DNA of 35,885 nt from contig NZ_JAAXKY010000074.1 of the NCBI RefSeq assembly GCF_012911925.1, positions 1-35,885 on the forward strand, given 5' to 3'. The notes beneath the pieces were generated by a model. That model was given only the letters and a program-made list of their open reading frames with translations. It was not told where the DNA came from and did no database searches. The position numbers and the translations under genes were made by a program. The stretch comes from Pseudonocardia xinjiangensis (GTDB lineage Bacteria; Actinomycetota; Actinomycetes; Mycobacteriales; Pseudonocardiaceae). The stretch's first letter is position 1; each line of letters starts with the position of its first letter. Shown in pieces: positions 25,185-32,045 of the stretch.

Positions 25185-25223
25185 CGGCCGATGGTGCGCC
25201 GTGGCCGGGACTGCTGCATCCGG

Positions 25224-25255
25224 CTGTCCACAGACCCGAGCTCGGCTGTGGACAA
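25224..25255. promoter_or_regulatory. Inverted pair of DnaA-box-like sequences
   Basis: CTGTCCACA (25224-25232) and, inverted, TTGTCCACA (25247-25255) flank a 10-base palindrome CCGAGCTCGG. TTGTCCACA is the preferred DnaA box in high-GC actinobacteria. The pair lies between the ThiF-like and the divergent peptidase genes, so DnaA or another dimeric protein may regulate one of them. It could also simply form a hairpin. There is no cluster of boxes, so this is not oriC. Confidence 0.4.
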
Positions 25256-25290
25256 CTCCGGGAGTCGCCCCGGCGCCCAGGCCCGGGGCT

Positions 25291-25296
25291 TAGGCT
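25291..25296 (+). promoter_or_regulatory. -10 box before the zinc peptidase gene
   Basis: TAGGCT lies six bases before the ATG at 25303. GGAG is present but only three bases from the ATG, too close to work well, so a leaderless transcript is likely. Confidence 0.4.
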
Positions 25297-25302
25297 GGAG
25301 TG

Positions 25303-25863
25303 ATGGCGCAGCCCGCGGTCGTTGAGGTCCGGCGCAGTGACCGCCGCCGGCGCATGGTCAGTGCCCGGCGCGAGGGCGACACGGTGATCGTGTTCATCCC
25401 GGGGTGGATGAGCGACTCCGAGGAACGGCGCTGGGTCGACGAGATGGTGCGCCGGCTGGAACGCAGTGAGGCCCGCCGCCGCTCACCCGCCCGCAAGGGC
25501 GACGACGAGCTGCGCCGTCGCAGCATGGAGCTGTCCCGCCGTTACCTCGACGGTCGCGCGGAGCCGAGCACCGTGCGCTGGGTGGCCCCGATGCGCACGC
25601 GCTGGGCGTCGTGCACGCCTGCTGATGCCACGATCCGGATCAGCGACCGGCTGCGTGACGTCCCCGGCTGGGTGGTCGACTACGTGCTGATCCACGAGCT
25701 CACCCACCTGCTGGAGCCCGGGCACGACGACCGGTTCTGGACGTGGGTGCACCGCTACCCGCGCGCTGAGCGCGCCATGGGCTACCTCGAAGGGCTCTCC
25801 GCCGCCGCCGGCCTCGGCCTGGTGGGCATCGACGGCGACGAGCCCGACGCCGAGGCGGGCTGA
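25303..25863 (+). CDS. YgjP/M48-like zinc metallopeptidase
   Basis: A 186-residue protein of the DUF45 (YgjP/SprT-related) group. The zinc motif HELTH is at 131-135, and H141 in GHDDRFW is the usual third ligand. The preceding TRWASCTPADATIRIS..L segment (99-115) is the family signature (WGSCS...). The N-terminal 80 residues are basic and carry VEVRRSDRRRRMVSARREGD, a typical beta-hairpin start. The substrate is unknown. The ATG at 25303 is chosen over the overlapping GTG at 25300. It converges with the DUF2342 gene. Confidence 0.85.
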   Translation: MAQPAVVEVRRSDRRRRMVSARREGDTVIVFIPGWMSDSEERRWVDEMVRRLERSEARRRSPARKGDDELRRRSMELSRRYLDGRAEPSTVRWVAPMRTRWASCTPADATIRISDRLRDVPGWVVDYVLIHELTHLLEPGHDDRFWTWVHRYPRAERAMGYLEGLSAAAGLGLVGIDGDEPDAEAG

Positions 25864-25927
25864 CGAGCCGCCCGGCACCGCCGACCGCGGTGCCGGGCTC
25901 CCGGTGTCCCAGGTGCCGGTCCGCGGA

Positions 25928-27451
25928 TCAGGCGGTGGGGCTCGGCCCGTCGGACTCGGGTCCGTCGGACTTCGGACCGTCCGACTTCGGCTCGCCGGAC
26001 TCCGGTCCTTCGGACTTCGGAGTGTCGCTGCTGTCGCTGCGCCCCTTCTCGGGGTCGTCGGCGGCAGCCTTGCCCGCCAGCTTCTCCAGCTCCGCGATCG
26101 GGTCGCCGATCTCGTCCCGCCCGACGAACCCGGCCGGGTCGTCGAGGTCGTCGGCCGACGGGATCAGGTCCGGGTGGGCCCAGAGTGCGTCGCGGCCCGC
26201 GGTGCCGCGCTGCTCACCGAGCAGTCGCCAGAGCTCCGCGGCGGCGCGTAGCCGGCGCGGCCGCAGCTCGAGGCCGACCACCGTGGCGAAGGTCTGCTCG
26301 GCGGGGCCGCCGGAGGCGCGGCGGCGGCGCAGGGTCTCCCGCAGGGCCTCCGCACCCGGTAGGCGGTCGCCCACCGCGTCGGCGACCACGGCGTCGACCC
26401 AGCCCTCGATCAGGGCGAGCAGGGTCTCGAGGCGGGCGAGCGCCGCCTCCTGCTCCGGGGTGGTCTCGGGCTCGAACATGCCCGACTGCATGGCCTCCTC
26501 GATGGCGGCCGGGTTGGACGGGTCGATGCCGCGGGCGAGCTCCTCGATCCGGGAGGTGTCGACCCGGATGCCGCGTGCGTACTCCTCGACGGTGCCGAGC
26601 AGCCGCTCCTTGAGCCAGCCGACGTGGGCGAACAACCGGTGGTGCGCCGCCTCGCGCGCGGCCAGGTAGATCATCACCTCGCTGGCGGGCCGGTCGAGGT
26701 CCTTGGTGAACTTCTCGATGTTCTCCGGCAGCAGCGCCGCCACCCGGTCGGGACCGACCGGCACGCCGATGTCGGTGGAGGTGAGCACCTCCGCGGCGAG
26801 CTGGGCCAGGCCGCCGCCCAACTGGCTGCCGAAGGCGAGCCCGCCCATCTGGCCGAGCATCGCCAGCATCGGGCCTGCGGCGGCACGCGCCTCCTCGGGC
26901 ACGGCGTCCACCCACGACACGGAGACCCGCTGGGCGACCGGATCACACAGCCGCTTCCAGGTGGGCATGCTCGCGGTGACCCACTCACTCGCCGACCAGG
27001 CCTTGGTCTCCACGGCACCGGCGGGGAAGTCGGTGGCGGCGTCGAGCCAGAGCTCGGCGAGCTTCACCGCGTCACTCACCGCGGCGCGCTGCGCCCCCGT
27101 GAGCGAGGACGTGGTGGCGGCGAGGCGCTGCTGGGCGAGCTGCGCCGCGAGGTCGTAGTTGACGGGGCCGCCGCCCGTGTTCTGCGCCTGGCTGAGCATC
27201 TGCCCGAGCTGGGTGAGCATCTGCCCCAGCTGGCTGACGTCGAACCCACCGGCGCCTCCGGGCATCCCGGGCATACCCGGCATGCCTGGCAGGCCGGGGA
27301 ACCCGCCGGGGGGCATGCCCGGCAGGTTGCCGAAGCCGAACGGATCCTGCGGCCCGTTGCCCGGGCGATCGGGCTCGCGCCCGCGGTCGTTCTCGTCGTC
27401 GCGGTCGCGGTCTCGGTCGGACGGCCCGAATCCGAACGGGGTATCGCTCAT
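25928..27451 (-). CDS. DUF2342 zincin-like putative hydrolase
   Basis: A 507-residue protein. The first 75 residues are low-complexity: Asp/Arg-rich, then GMPGMPGMPG repeats. The core carries the DUF2342 signature with IYLAAREAAHHRLFAHVGWLKERLL, the degenerate zincin helix of this actinobacterial family. The C-terminal 40 residues are a repetitive SDGP/ESGEP tail, probably disordered. By position it corresponds to Rv3195. The ATG at 27451 is chosen because TACCGT lies six bases upstream and no ribosome-binding site is present, while the longer frame would overlap the divergent PDZ protease gene. Biochemical role unknown. Confidence 0.85.
   Translation of the reverse strand: MSDTPFGFGPSDRDRDRDDENDRGREPDRPGNGPQDPFGFGNLPGMPPGGFPGLPGMPGMPGMPGGAGGFDVSQLGQMLTQLGQMLSQAQNTGGGPVNYDLAAQLAQQRLAATTSSLTGAQRAAVSDAVKLAELWLDAATDFPAGAVETKAWSASEWVTASMPTWKRLCDPVAQRVSVSWVDAVPEEARAAAGPMLAMLGQMGGLAFGSQLGGGLAQLAAEVLTSTDIGVPVGPDRVAALLPENIEKFTKDLDRPASEVMIYLAAREAAHHRLFAHVGWLKERLLGTVEEYARGIRVDTSRIEELARGIDPSNPAAIEEAMQSGMFEPETTPEQEAALARLETLLALIEGWVDAVVADAVGDRLPGAEALRETLRRRRASGGPAEQTFATVVGLELRPRRLRAAAELWRLLGEQRGTAGRDALWAHPDLIPSADDLDDPAGFVGRDEIGDPIAELEKLAGKAAADDPEKGRSDSSDTPKSEGPESGEPKSDGPKSDGPESDGPSPTA
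25934..26030. repeat. Short tandem repeats encoding an SDGP-type tail
   Basis: Degenerate 15-base units (GGACTCGGGTCCGTC-like) repeat about six times at the 3' end of the DUF2342 gene, encoding alternating ESGEP, KSDGP and ESDGP. Copy number probably varies between strains. Confidence 0.65.
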
Positions 27452-27457
27452 ATCACT

Positions 27458-27463
27458 ACGGTA
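27458..27463 (-). promoter_or_regulatory. -10 box before the DUF2342 gene
   Basis: On the minus strand TACCGT lies six bases before the ATG at 27451, with no Shine-Dalgarno sequence, suggesting a leaderless transcript. Confidence 0.4.
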
Positions 27464-27560
27464 CGCGGGTCCGCCCTGCTCAGGTGTTCGCGCTCGGCAG
27501 TAAAACTGCTGCCCGTGGTGCCTCGTGCCGACCGTGCGAGGGCGTCGCAGGCGGTCCACA

Positions 27561-27566
27561 TAGGCT
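27561..27566 (+). promoter_or_regulatory. -10 box before the PDZ-S16 protease gene
   Basis: TAGGCT, the same hexamer as before the peptidase at 25303, lies eight bases before the GTG at 27575. A leaderless start is plausible. Confidence 0.4.
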
Positions 27567-27574
27567 GTGAGATC

Positions 27575-28603
27575 GTGAACCGCCGGACGTGGACGCTCGT
27601 CGTCGCAGGCATGCTCGCACTGGCGCTCGGCGTGCTCGCCGCGGCAGTGCCGGTACCGATGGTGGCACTGGGTCCGGGGCCCACGTACGACACGCTCGGT
27701 GACGTCGACGGGAAGCCGGTCGTGGCCGTCGACGGCCTCCAGGTCTTCCCGACGTCCGGGCACCTCAACATGACCACGGTCTCGGTGACCGACCGCCTCA
27801 CGCTGTTCTCGACGCTGGGCCTGTGGGCCGCTGGTGACCGCCAGGTGGTGCCGCGCAGCGACGTCTTCCCCCCGGAGAAGACCGACGAGCAGGTCCAGCA
27901 GGAGAACACCGAGCAGTTCGCGGCCTCGGAGGCGAACGCCGAGGTCGCCGCACTGACCGAGCTGCGGGTGCCCACCCGCGTGGTGGTGGGCGACCTGGTG
28001 CCCGACTCGCCTGCACAGGGCCGGCTGGAGGTCGGCGACGAGATCGTCGCGGTGTCGGGGCAGGCCGTCGACTCGCCTGCCGCCGTGTCGAGTGCACTGG
28101 CGTCGACGAAGCCGGGGCAGTCGGTCACGATCACCTACCGCCGGGCGGGCCAGCAGCGCGACGCCGACGTCGTGCTCGGCTCGAGCCCCGACCGGCCGCA
28201 GGGTCTGCTCGGTGTCCGCCCCGGCATCGAGCCGCAGGCGGGCGACATCAGGATCAGCCTGGGTGACATCGGCGGTCCGTCGGCCGGCCTCATGTTCGCG
28301 CTGGCCGTGATCGACAAGCTGACTCCCGGCAACCTCGCCGACGGGCGGTTCGTCGCGGGCACCGGAACGATCGCGCCGGACGGCCAGGTCGGACCGATCG
28401 GCGGCATCCCGTTCAAGATGCGCGCGGCGCGGGACGCGGGGGCCACCGTGTTCCTCGTCCCGGCCGACAACTGCGCGGAGGCCGCCGCGAACGCGCCCGC
28501 CGGGTTGGAGCTCGTGCGCGTCGCGAACCTGCAGGACGCTCTCACCGGCCTCGATGCGCTCACAGCCGGCCGGACGCCGGTTTCCTGCTCACCTGCTGCC
28601 TGA
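27575..28603 (+). CDS. PDZ and Lon-type (S16) membrane-anchored protease
   Basis: A 342-residue protein with one N-terminal transmembrane anchor (about 7-31), then an extracytoplasmic region. A PDZ domain spans about 130-200 (VVVGDLVPDSPAQGRLEVGDEIVAVSG). A C-terminal S16 protease domain has the Ser/Lys dyad S236 (GGPSAGLMF) and K281 (PFKMRAARDAG). This is the YlbL/Rv3194c type of secreted Lon-like protease. The GTG at 27575 directly precedes the basic NRRTW start of the anchor. It diverges from the DUF2342 gene and precedes the UPF0182 gene. Substrates are unknown; processing of membrane or secreted proteins is likely. Confidence 0.9.
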   Translation: MNRRTWTLVVAGMLALALGVLAAAVPVPMVALGPGPTYDTLGDVDGKPVVAVDGLQVFPTSGHLNMTTVSVTDRLTLFSTLGLWAAGDRQVVPRSDVFPPEKTDEQVQQENTEQFAASEANAEVAALTELRVPTRVVVGDLVPDSPAQGRLEVGDEIVAVSGQAVDSPAAVSSALASTKPGQSVTITYRRAGQQRDADVVLGSSPDRPQGLLGVRPGIEPQAGDIRISLGDIGGPSAGLMFALAVIDKLTPGNLADGRFVAGTGTIAPDGQVGPIGGIPFKMRAARDAGATVFLVPADNCAEAAANAPAGLELVRVANLQDALTGLDALTAGRTPVSCSPAA

Positions 28604-28655
28604 ATCGGGCGACTCGGACATTTGAGGCCCCCACGGGAACCCCACACCCCCTCCG

Positions 28656-28661
28656 TAGAGT
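28656..28661 (+). promoter_or_regulatory. Possible -10 box upstream of the UPF0182 gene
   Basis: TAGAGT occurs in the 179-base gap before the UPF0182 start. A GGGAAC about 15 bases upstream could be a -35 of an alternative sigma factor. The call is weak. The rest of the gap shows nothing clear. Confidence 0.25.
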
Positions 28662-28782
28662 TGGATGAGCAGGGCGCATCGACGGGCCGGCTGCAGGAGG
28701 CGATCGGGCAGGTCGCCGCGGCACCGGACCGACCCGTTGCCCGCGCCCGGCGCCCGACCCCGCGAAGACTGGAGTGTGCCCT

Positions 28783-31764
28783 GTGGCCATGCGGCCCCCG
28801 GTGGGAGCACCGACGTTGAGCCGCCGTACCCGGATCCTGCTCGTCCTTGCGGGAATCGTGGTGCTGCTACTCCTCGGCGGCTCGCGCCTCATCAACTTCT
28901 ATGTCGACTGGCTGTGGTTCGGGGAGGTCGGTTACCGGGGCGTCTTCGCGACGGTCCTGTTCACCCAGATCGTCCAGTTCCTGGTCGCCGCGCTGCTGAT
29001 CGGCGGCCTGGTGGCGCTGTCGCTGTGGATCGCCTACCGCTCGCGCCCGGTCTTCGTGCCCGTCACCGGGCCGGAGGACCCGATAGCGCGCTACCGCACG
29101 GTGATCATCCAGCGGCTGCGACTGTTCGCCATCGGTATCCCGCTGATCATCGGGGTCATCGCGGGTCTCGCGGCGCAGGGCGACTGGCAGACCGTCCAGC
29201 AGTTCCTCAACTCCACGCCGTTCGGGGTCACCGACCCCGAGTTCGGCATCGACGTGGGCTTCTACGCGTTCCAGCTGCCGTTCTACCGGTACGTGCTGGA
29301 CTGGCTGTTCGTCGCGGTGGCCATCTGCTTCGTGGTCTCGCTGATCACCCACTACATCTTCGGCGGAATCCGGCTCAGCGGGCGCTCGGGCCAGGTCTCG
29401 GCCGCTGCGCGCGCCCAGCTGGCGATCCTCGCCGGGGTGTTCGTGCTGCTCAAGGCGGTGGCGTACTACTTCGACCGGTACGAGCTGCTGTTCAGCAACC
29501 GCAGTGACATCTTCACCGGTGCCACCTACACCGACCTCAACGCGGTGATGCCCGCCAAGCTGATCCTGCTGTTCATCTCGATCATCTGTGCCGCGGCGTT
29601 CTTCGCGGCGGTGTTCCGGCGCAACCTGCAGCTGCCCGCGATCGCCACGGTGCTGCTGGTCCTGTCCAGCGTGCTGATCGGTGCGGCGTGGCCGCAGGTG
29701 CTGCAGCAGTTCGTGGTGTCGCCCAATGCCAACGAGCGTGAGTCGGTGCCGATCGAACGCAACATCGCGGCCACCAGGCAGGCGTTCGGGCTCACGGACG
29801 ACAAGGTCACCGAGGTGCCCTACAGCGGCACGTCGGAGGCCACGCCCGCCGCGGTCCGCAACGACACCGCCACGGTGCCGAACATCCGCCTGCTCGACCC
29901 GGCCAAGGTCGGCGACACGTTCACGCAGCTCCAGCAGCGGCGTACGTTCTACGGCTTCCCGCAGAAGCTCGACATCGACCGGTACAACATCAACGGGAAG
30001 ATCCAGGACTACATCGTCGCCCTGCGCGAGCTGAACAGCGCAGGCCTCACCGGCAACCAGACCGACTGGATCAACCGGCGGCTGGTCTACACGCACGGCA
30101 ACGGGATCGTGGTGGCTCCGGCCAACCAGGTGAACGCCGTGCTGGACGAGGCGGGTGGCCAGGGCGGTCTGCCCAACTTCACCAGCATCGACATCAGCAA
30201 CTCGAACTCGCCGTCGTTGCCGCCGAGCCTGCGCGTCACCGAGCCGCGGGTGTACTACGGCGAGCTGATCGACGGGTACTCGATCGTCGGCGCAGAGCCG
30301 GGCGCCACCCCGCGGGAGTACGACTCCGACACGCAGAGCTACACCTACACAGGCAAGGGCGGTGTGCCGCTGGGCAACATCGTCAACCGGCTCGTGTTCT
30401 CGCTGTTCTACGGCGAGCGCAACATCCTGTTCAACAACTCGATCAACGCCGACTCGAAGATCATGTACGTCCGCGACCCGCGTGACCGGGTGCAGGCGGT
30501 GGCGCCGTGGCTCACCACGGACACCGACCCGTACCCCGCGGTGGTCAACGGGCGAATCGAGTGGATCGTCGACGGCTACACGACGCTGCAGAACTACCCC
30601 TACGCCGAGCGGATGGGCCTGGGGCAGGCCACGGCCGACGCACTGCAGCCGTTGCAGCGGGCGCAGCAGGACAAGGACATCAGCTACCTCCGCAACTCCG
30701 TGAAGGCCACCGTCGACGCCTACGACGGCACCGTCACGCTGTACGCGTTCGACGAGTCCGATCCGGTGCTGAAGACCTGGATGAAGACCTTCCCGGGCAC
30801 CGTGCAGCCGGCGTCGGCCATCAGTCCGGACCTGAGAGCGCACTTCCGGTATCCGGAGGACCAGTTCAAGGTGCAGCGCGAGCTACTCACGCGCTACCAC
30901 GTGGACAACCCGCTGGAGTTCTACGGCAACGTGTCCTTCTGGGACGTGCCGTCCGACCCGACGGTGCCGGGCGGTGGCGGAGCAGGCGGCGCACCACAGC
31001 CGCCGTACTACATCCTGGCGGGTGAACCAGGGGCCGCGGGCCAGGAGGGCACCACGCCCACCTTCCAGCTGACCAGCGCGCTGGTGTTCCGCAACCGGGA
31101 CATCCTCTCGGCCTACGTCACGGCGAGCTCCGATCCGGCCAACTACGGCAAGATCACGGTGCTCCAGCTACCACCGGACACCCAGACGCTGGGCCCGCAA
31201 CAGGTGCAGACCCAGTTCGTCGGTTCACCCAACGTCAGCCAGGACCTAGGACTGCTATCGAGGGGTGGGCAGAGCACCGTCGAGTACGGCAACCTGCTCA
31301 CCCTGCCCGTGGCCGGCGGACTGCTCTTCGTCGAACCGGTCTACATCGAGCGTGCCAACCAGCAGTCGAGCTATCCACAGCTGGCGAGAGTGCTGGTGTC
31401 CTACAACGGGCGGGTCGGCTACGACGCGAACCTGTCCGTGGCGCTCGATCAGGTGTTCGGCGCGGGGGCAGGGGCGGCGGTAGCGCCTCCGGCCGGGGGA
31501 GCACCAGCCGGCACGCCACAGCCGGGGAATGCGCCGCCGGCAGCCGGTGGGCCCGCCGCGCCCGCGGCCAGTCCCCAGGTCGCCGCAGCAGCGGCGGCGA
31601 TCCAGAGCGCGATCACCCAGCTCCGCGCCGCGAACCAGAGTGGTGACTTCGCGGCGCAGGGCCAGGCGCTCCAGCAGCTGGACTCGGCGGTCCAGCAGTT
31701 CCAGCAGGCGCAGGCGGCCGCCGGCTCGACGCCGACGCCACCAACGCCCGGACCCGGCGGCTGA
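28783..31764 (+). CDS. UPF0182 family large membrane protein
   Basis: A 993-residue protein. The N-terminal third has about seven transmembrane helices. NFYVDWLWFGEVGYRGVF near 35-52 is the family signature. A large extracytoplasmic domain follows (VYYGELIDGYSIVG, LVFSLFYGERNILF, MYVRDPRDRVQAVAPWL). The C-terminal 100 residues are Pro/Ala-rich and then Gln-rich (QQLDSAVQQFQQAQ), probably coiled. By position it corresponds to Rv3193c. The function is unknown. The GTG at 28783 is chosen because GGAG lies eight bases upstream and the product then begins MAMRPP, matching remembered relatives; GTG at 28774 is the alternative. Confidence 0.9.
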   Translation: MAMRPPVGAPTLSRRTRILLVLAGIVVLLLLGGSRLINFYVDWLWFGEVGYRGVFATVLFTQIVQFLVAALLIGGLVALSLWIAYRSRPVFVPVTGPEDPIARYRTVIIQRLRLFAIGIPLIIGVIAGLAAQGDWQTVQQFLNSTPFGVTDPEFGIDVGFYAFQLPFYRYVLDWLFVAVAICFVVSLITHYIFGGIRLSGRSGQVSAAARAQLAILAGVFVLLKAVAYYFDRYELLFSNRSDIFTGATYTDLNAVMPAKLILLFISIICAAAFFAAVFRRNLQLPAIATVLLVLSSVLIGAAWPQVLQQFVVSPNANERESVPIERNIAATRQAFGLTDDKVTEVPYSGTSEATPAAVRNDTATVPNIRLLDPAKVGDTFTQLQQRRTFYGFPQKLDIDRYNINGKIQDYIVALRELNSAGLTGNQTDWINRRLVYTHGNGIVVAPANQVNAVLDEAGGQGGLPNFTSIDISNSNSPSLPPSLRVTEPRVYYGELIDGYSIVGAEPGATPREYDSDTQSYTYTGKGGVPLGNIVNRLVFSLFYGERNILFNNSINADSKIMYVRDPRDRVQAVAPWLTTDTDPYPAVVNGRIEWIVDGYTTLQNYPYAERMGLGQATADALQPLQRAQQDKDISYLRNSVKATVDAYDGTVTLYAFDESDPVLKTWMKTFPGTVQPASAISPDLRAHFRYPEDQFKVQRELLTRYHVDNPLEFYGNVSFWDVPSDPTVPGGGGAGGAPQPPYYILAGEPGAAGQEGTTPTFQLTSALVFRNRDILSAYVTASSDPANYGKITVLQLPPDTQTLGPQQVQTQFVGSPNVSQDLGLLSRGGQSTVEYGNLLTLPVAGGLLFVEPVYIERANQQSSYPQLARVLVSYNGRVGYDANLSVALDQVFGAGAGAAVAPPAGGAPAGTPQPGNAPPAAGGPAAPAASPQVAAAAAAIQSAITQLRAANQSGDFAAQGQALQQLDSAVQQFQQAQAAAGSTPTPPTPGPGG

Positions 31765-31778
31765 TTCACGGCCCGAAC

Positions 31779-31820
31779 GCCACCGCCCCGCCGACCTGAC
31801 CAGGTCAGCGGGGCGGTGGC
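31779..31820 (+). terminator. Terminator after the UPF0182 gene
   Basis: GCCACCGCCCCGC and its perfect complement form a 13-bp stem 15 bases after the stop, with a nested GACCTG/CAGGTC in the loop. There is no U tract. It separates the gene from the tRNA. Confidence 0.7.
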
Positions 31821-31896
31821 CGTTAGGGGGACCCCCCGCTGCAGGCAGGTTTCGGAGGGGTGTAATGTCTTCAACAGCAAGACAGCAACATGGCAA

Positions 31897-31973
31897 CGCG
31901 GGGTGGAGCAGCTCGGTAGCTCGCTGGGCTCATAACCCAGAGGTCGTAGGTTCGAATCCTACCCCCGCTACCA
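31897..31973 (+). tRNA. Initiator tRNA-fMet (anticodon CAT), CCA encoded
   Basis: A 77-base cloverleaf. Acceptor CGCGGGG pairs with CCCCGCT except for the C1-U72 mismatch characteristic of initiator tRNAs. The anticodon stem CTGGG/CCCAG contains the three G-C pairs needed for P-site entry, around CTCATAA. The T arm is GTAGG-TTCGAAT-CCTAC. The discriminator and CCA are encoded (ACCA). The gene is intact although a site-specific integrase gene lies immediately downstream, so the element presumably regenerates the 3' end on integration. Confidence 0.95.
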
Positions 31974-31977
31974 CCGG

Positions 31978-32012
31978 AAACGGCCCTCAGGGATCTCCCT
32001 GGGGGCCGTTTT
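31978..32012. terminator. Bidirectional terminator between the tRNA and integrase
   Basis: AAACGGCCC and GGGCCGTTT enclose a CAGGGA/TCCCTG stem, giving about 15 base pairs with a U run on the tRNA side (GTTTTC) and a shorter one on the integrase side. It begins four bases after the encoded CCA. Confidence 0.75.
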
Positions 32013-32020
32013 CATGCGTG

Positions 32021-32041
32021 TTGTGACCAGATTTGTGACCA
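32021..32041. repeat. Direct repeat between tRNA and int, candidate Int arm-type sites
   Basis: TTGTGACCA occurs at 32021-32029 and 32033-32041, a 12-base period, in the short gap between the terminator and the integrase stop. Direct repeats here are typical arm-type binding sites of tyrosine integrases; binding is inferred, not shown. Confidence 0.5.
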
Positions 32042-32045
32042 CGGG

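Noticed and set aside
25224..25255. Part of a replication origin
   Set aside because: Only two boxes, no AT-rich unwinding region and no dnaA/dnaN nearby; treated as a possible regulatory site instead.
25934..26030. CRISPR-like array
   Set aside because: The repeats are short, degenerate, have no unique spacers and are in frame within a coding region.
28867..30843. A 658-codon antisense frame over the UPF0182 gene
   Set aside because: No recognisable domains; it is the shadow of a clearly coding plus-strand gene.
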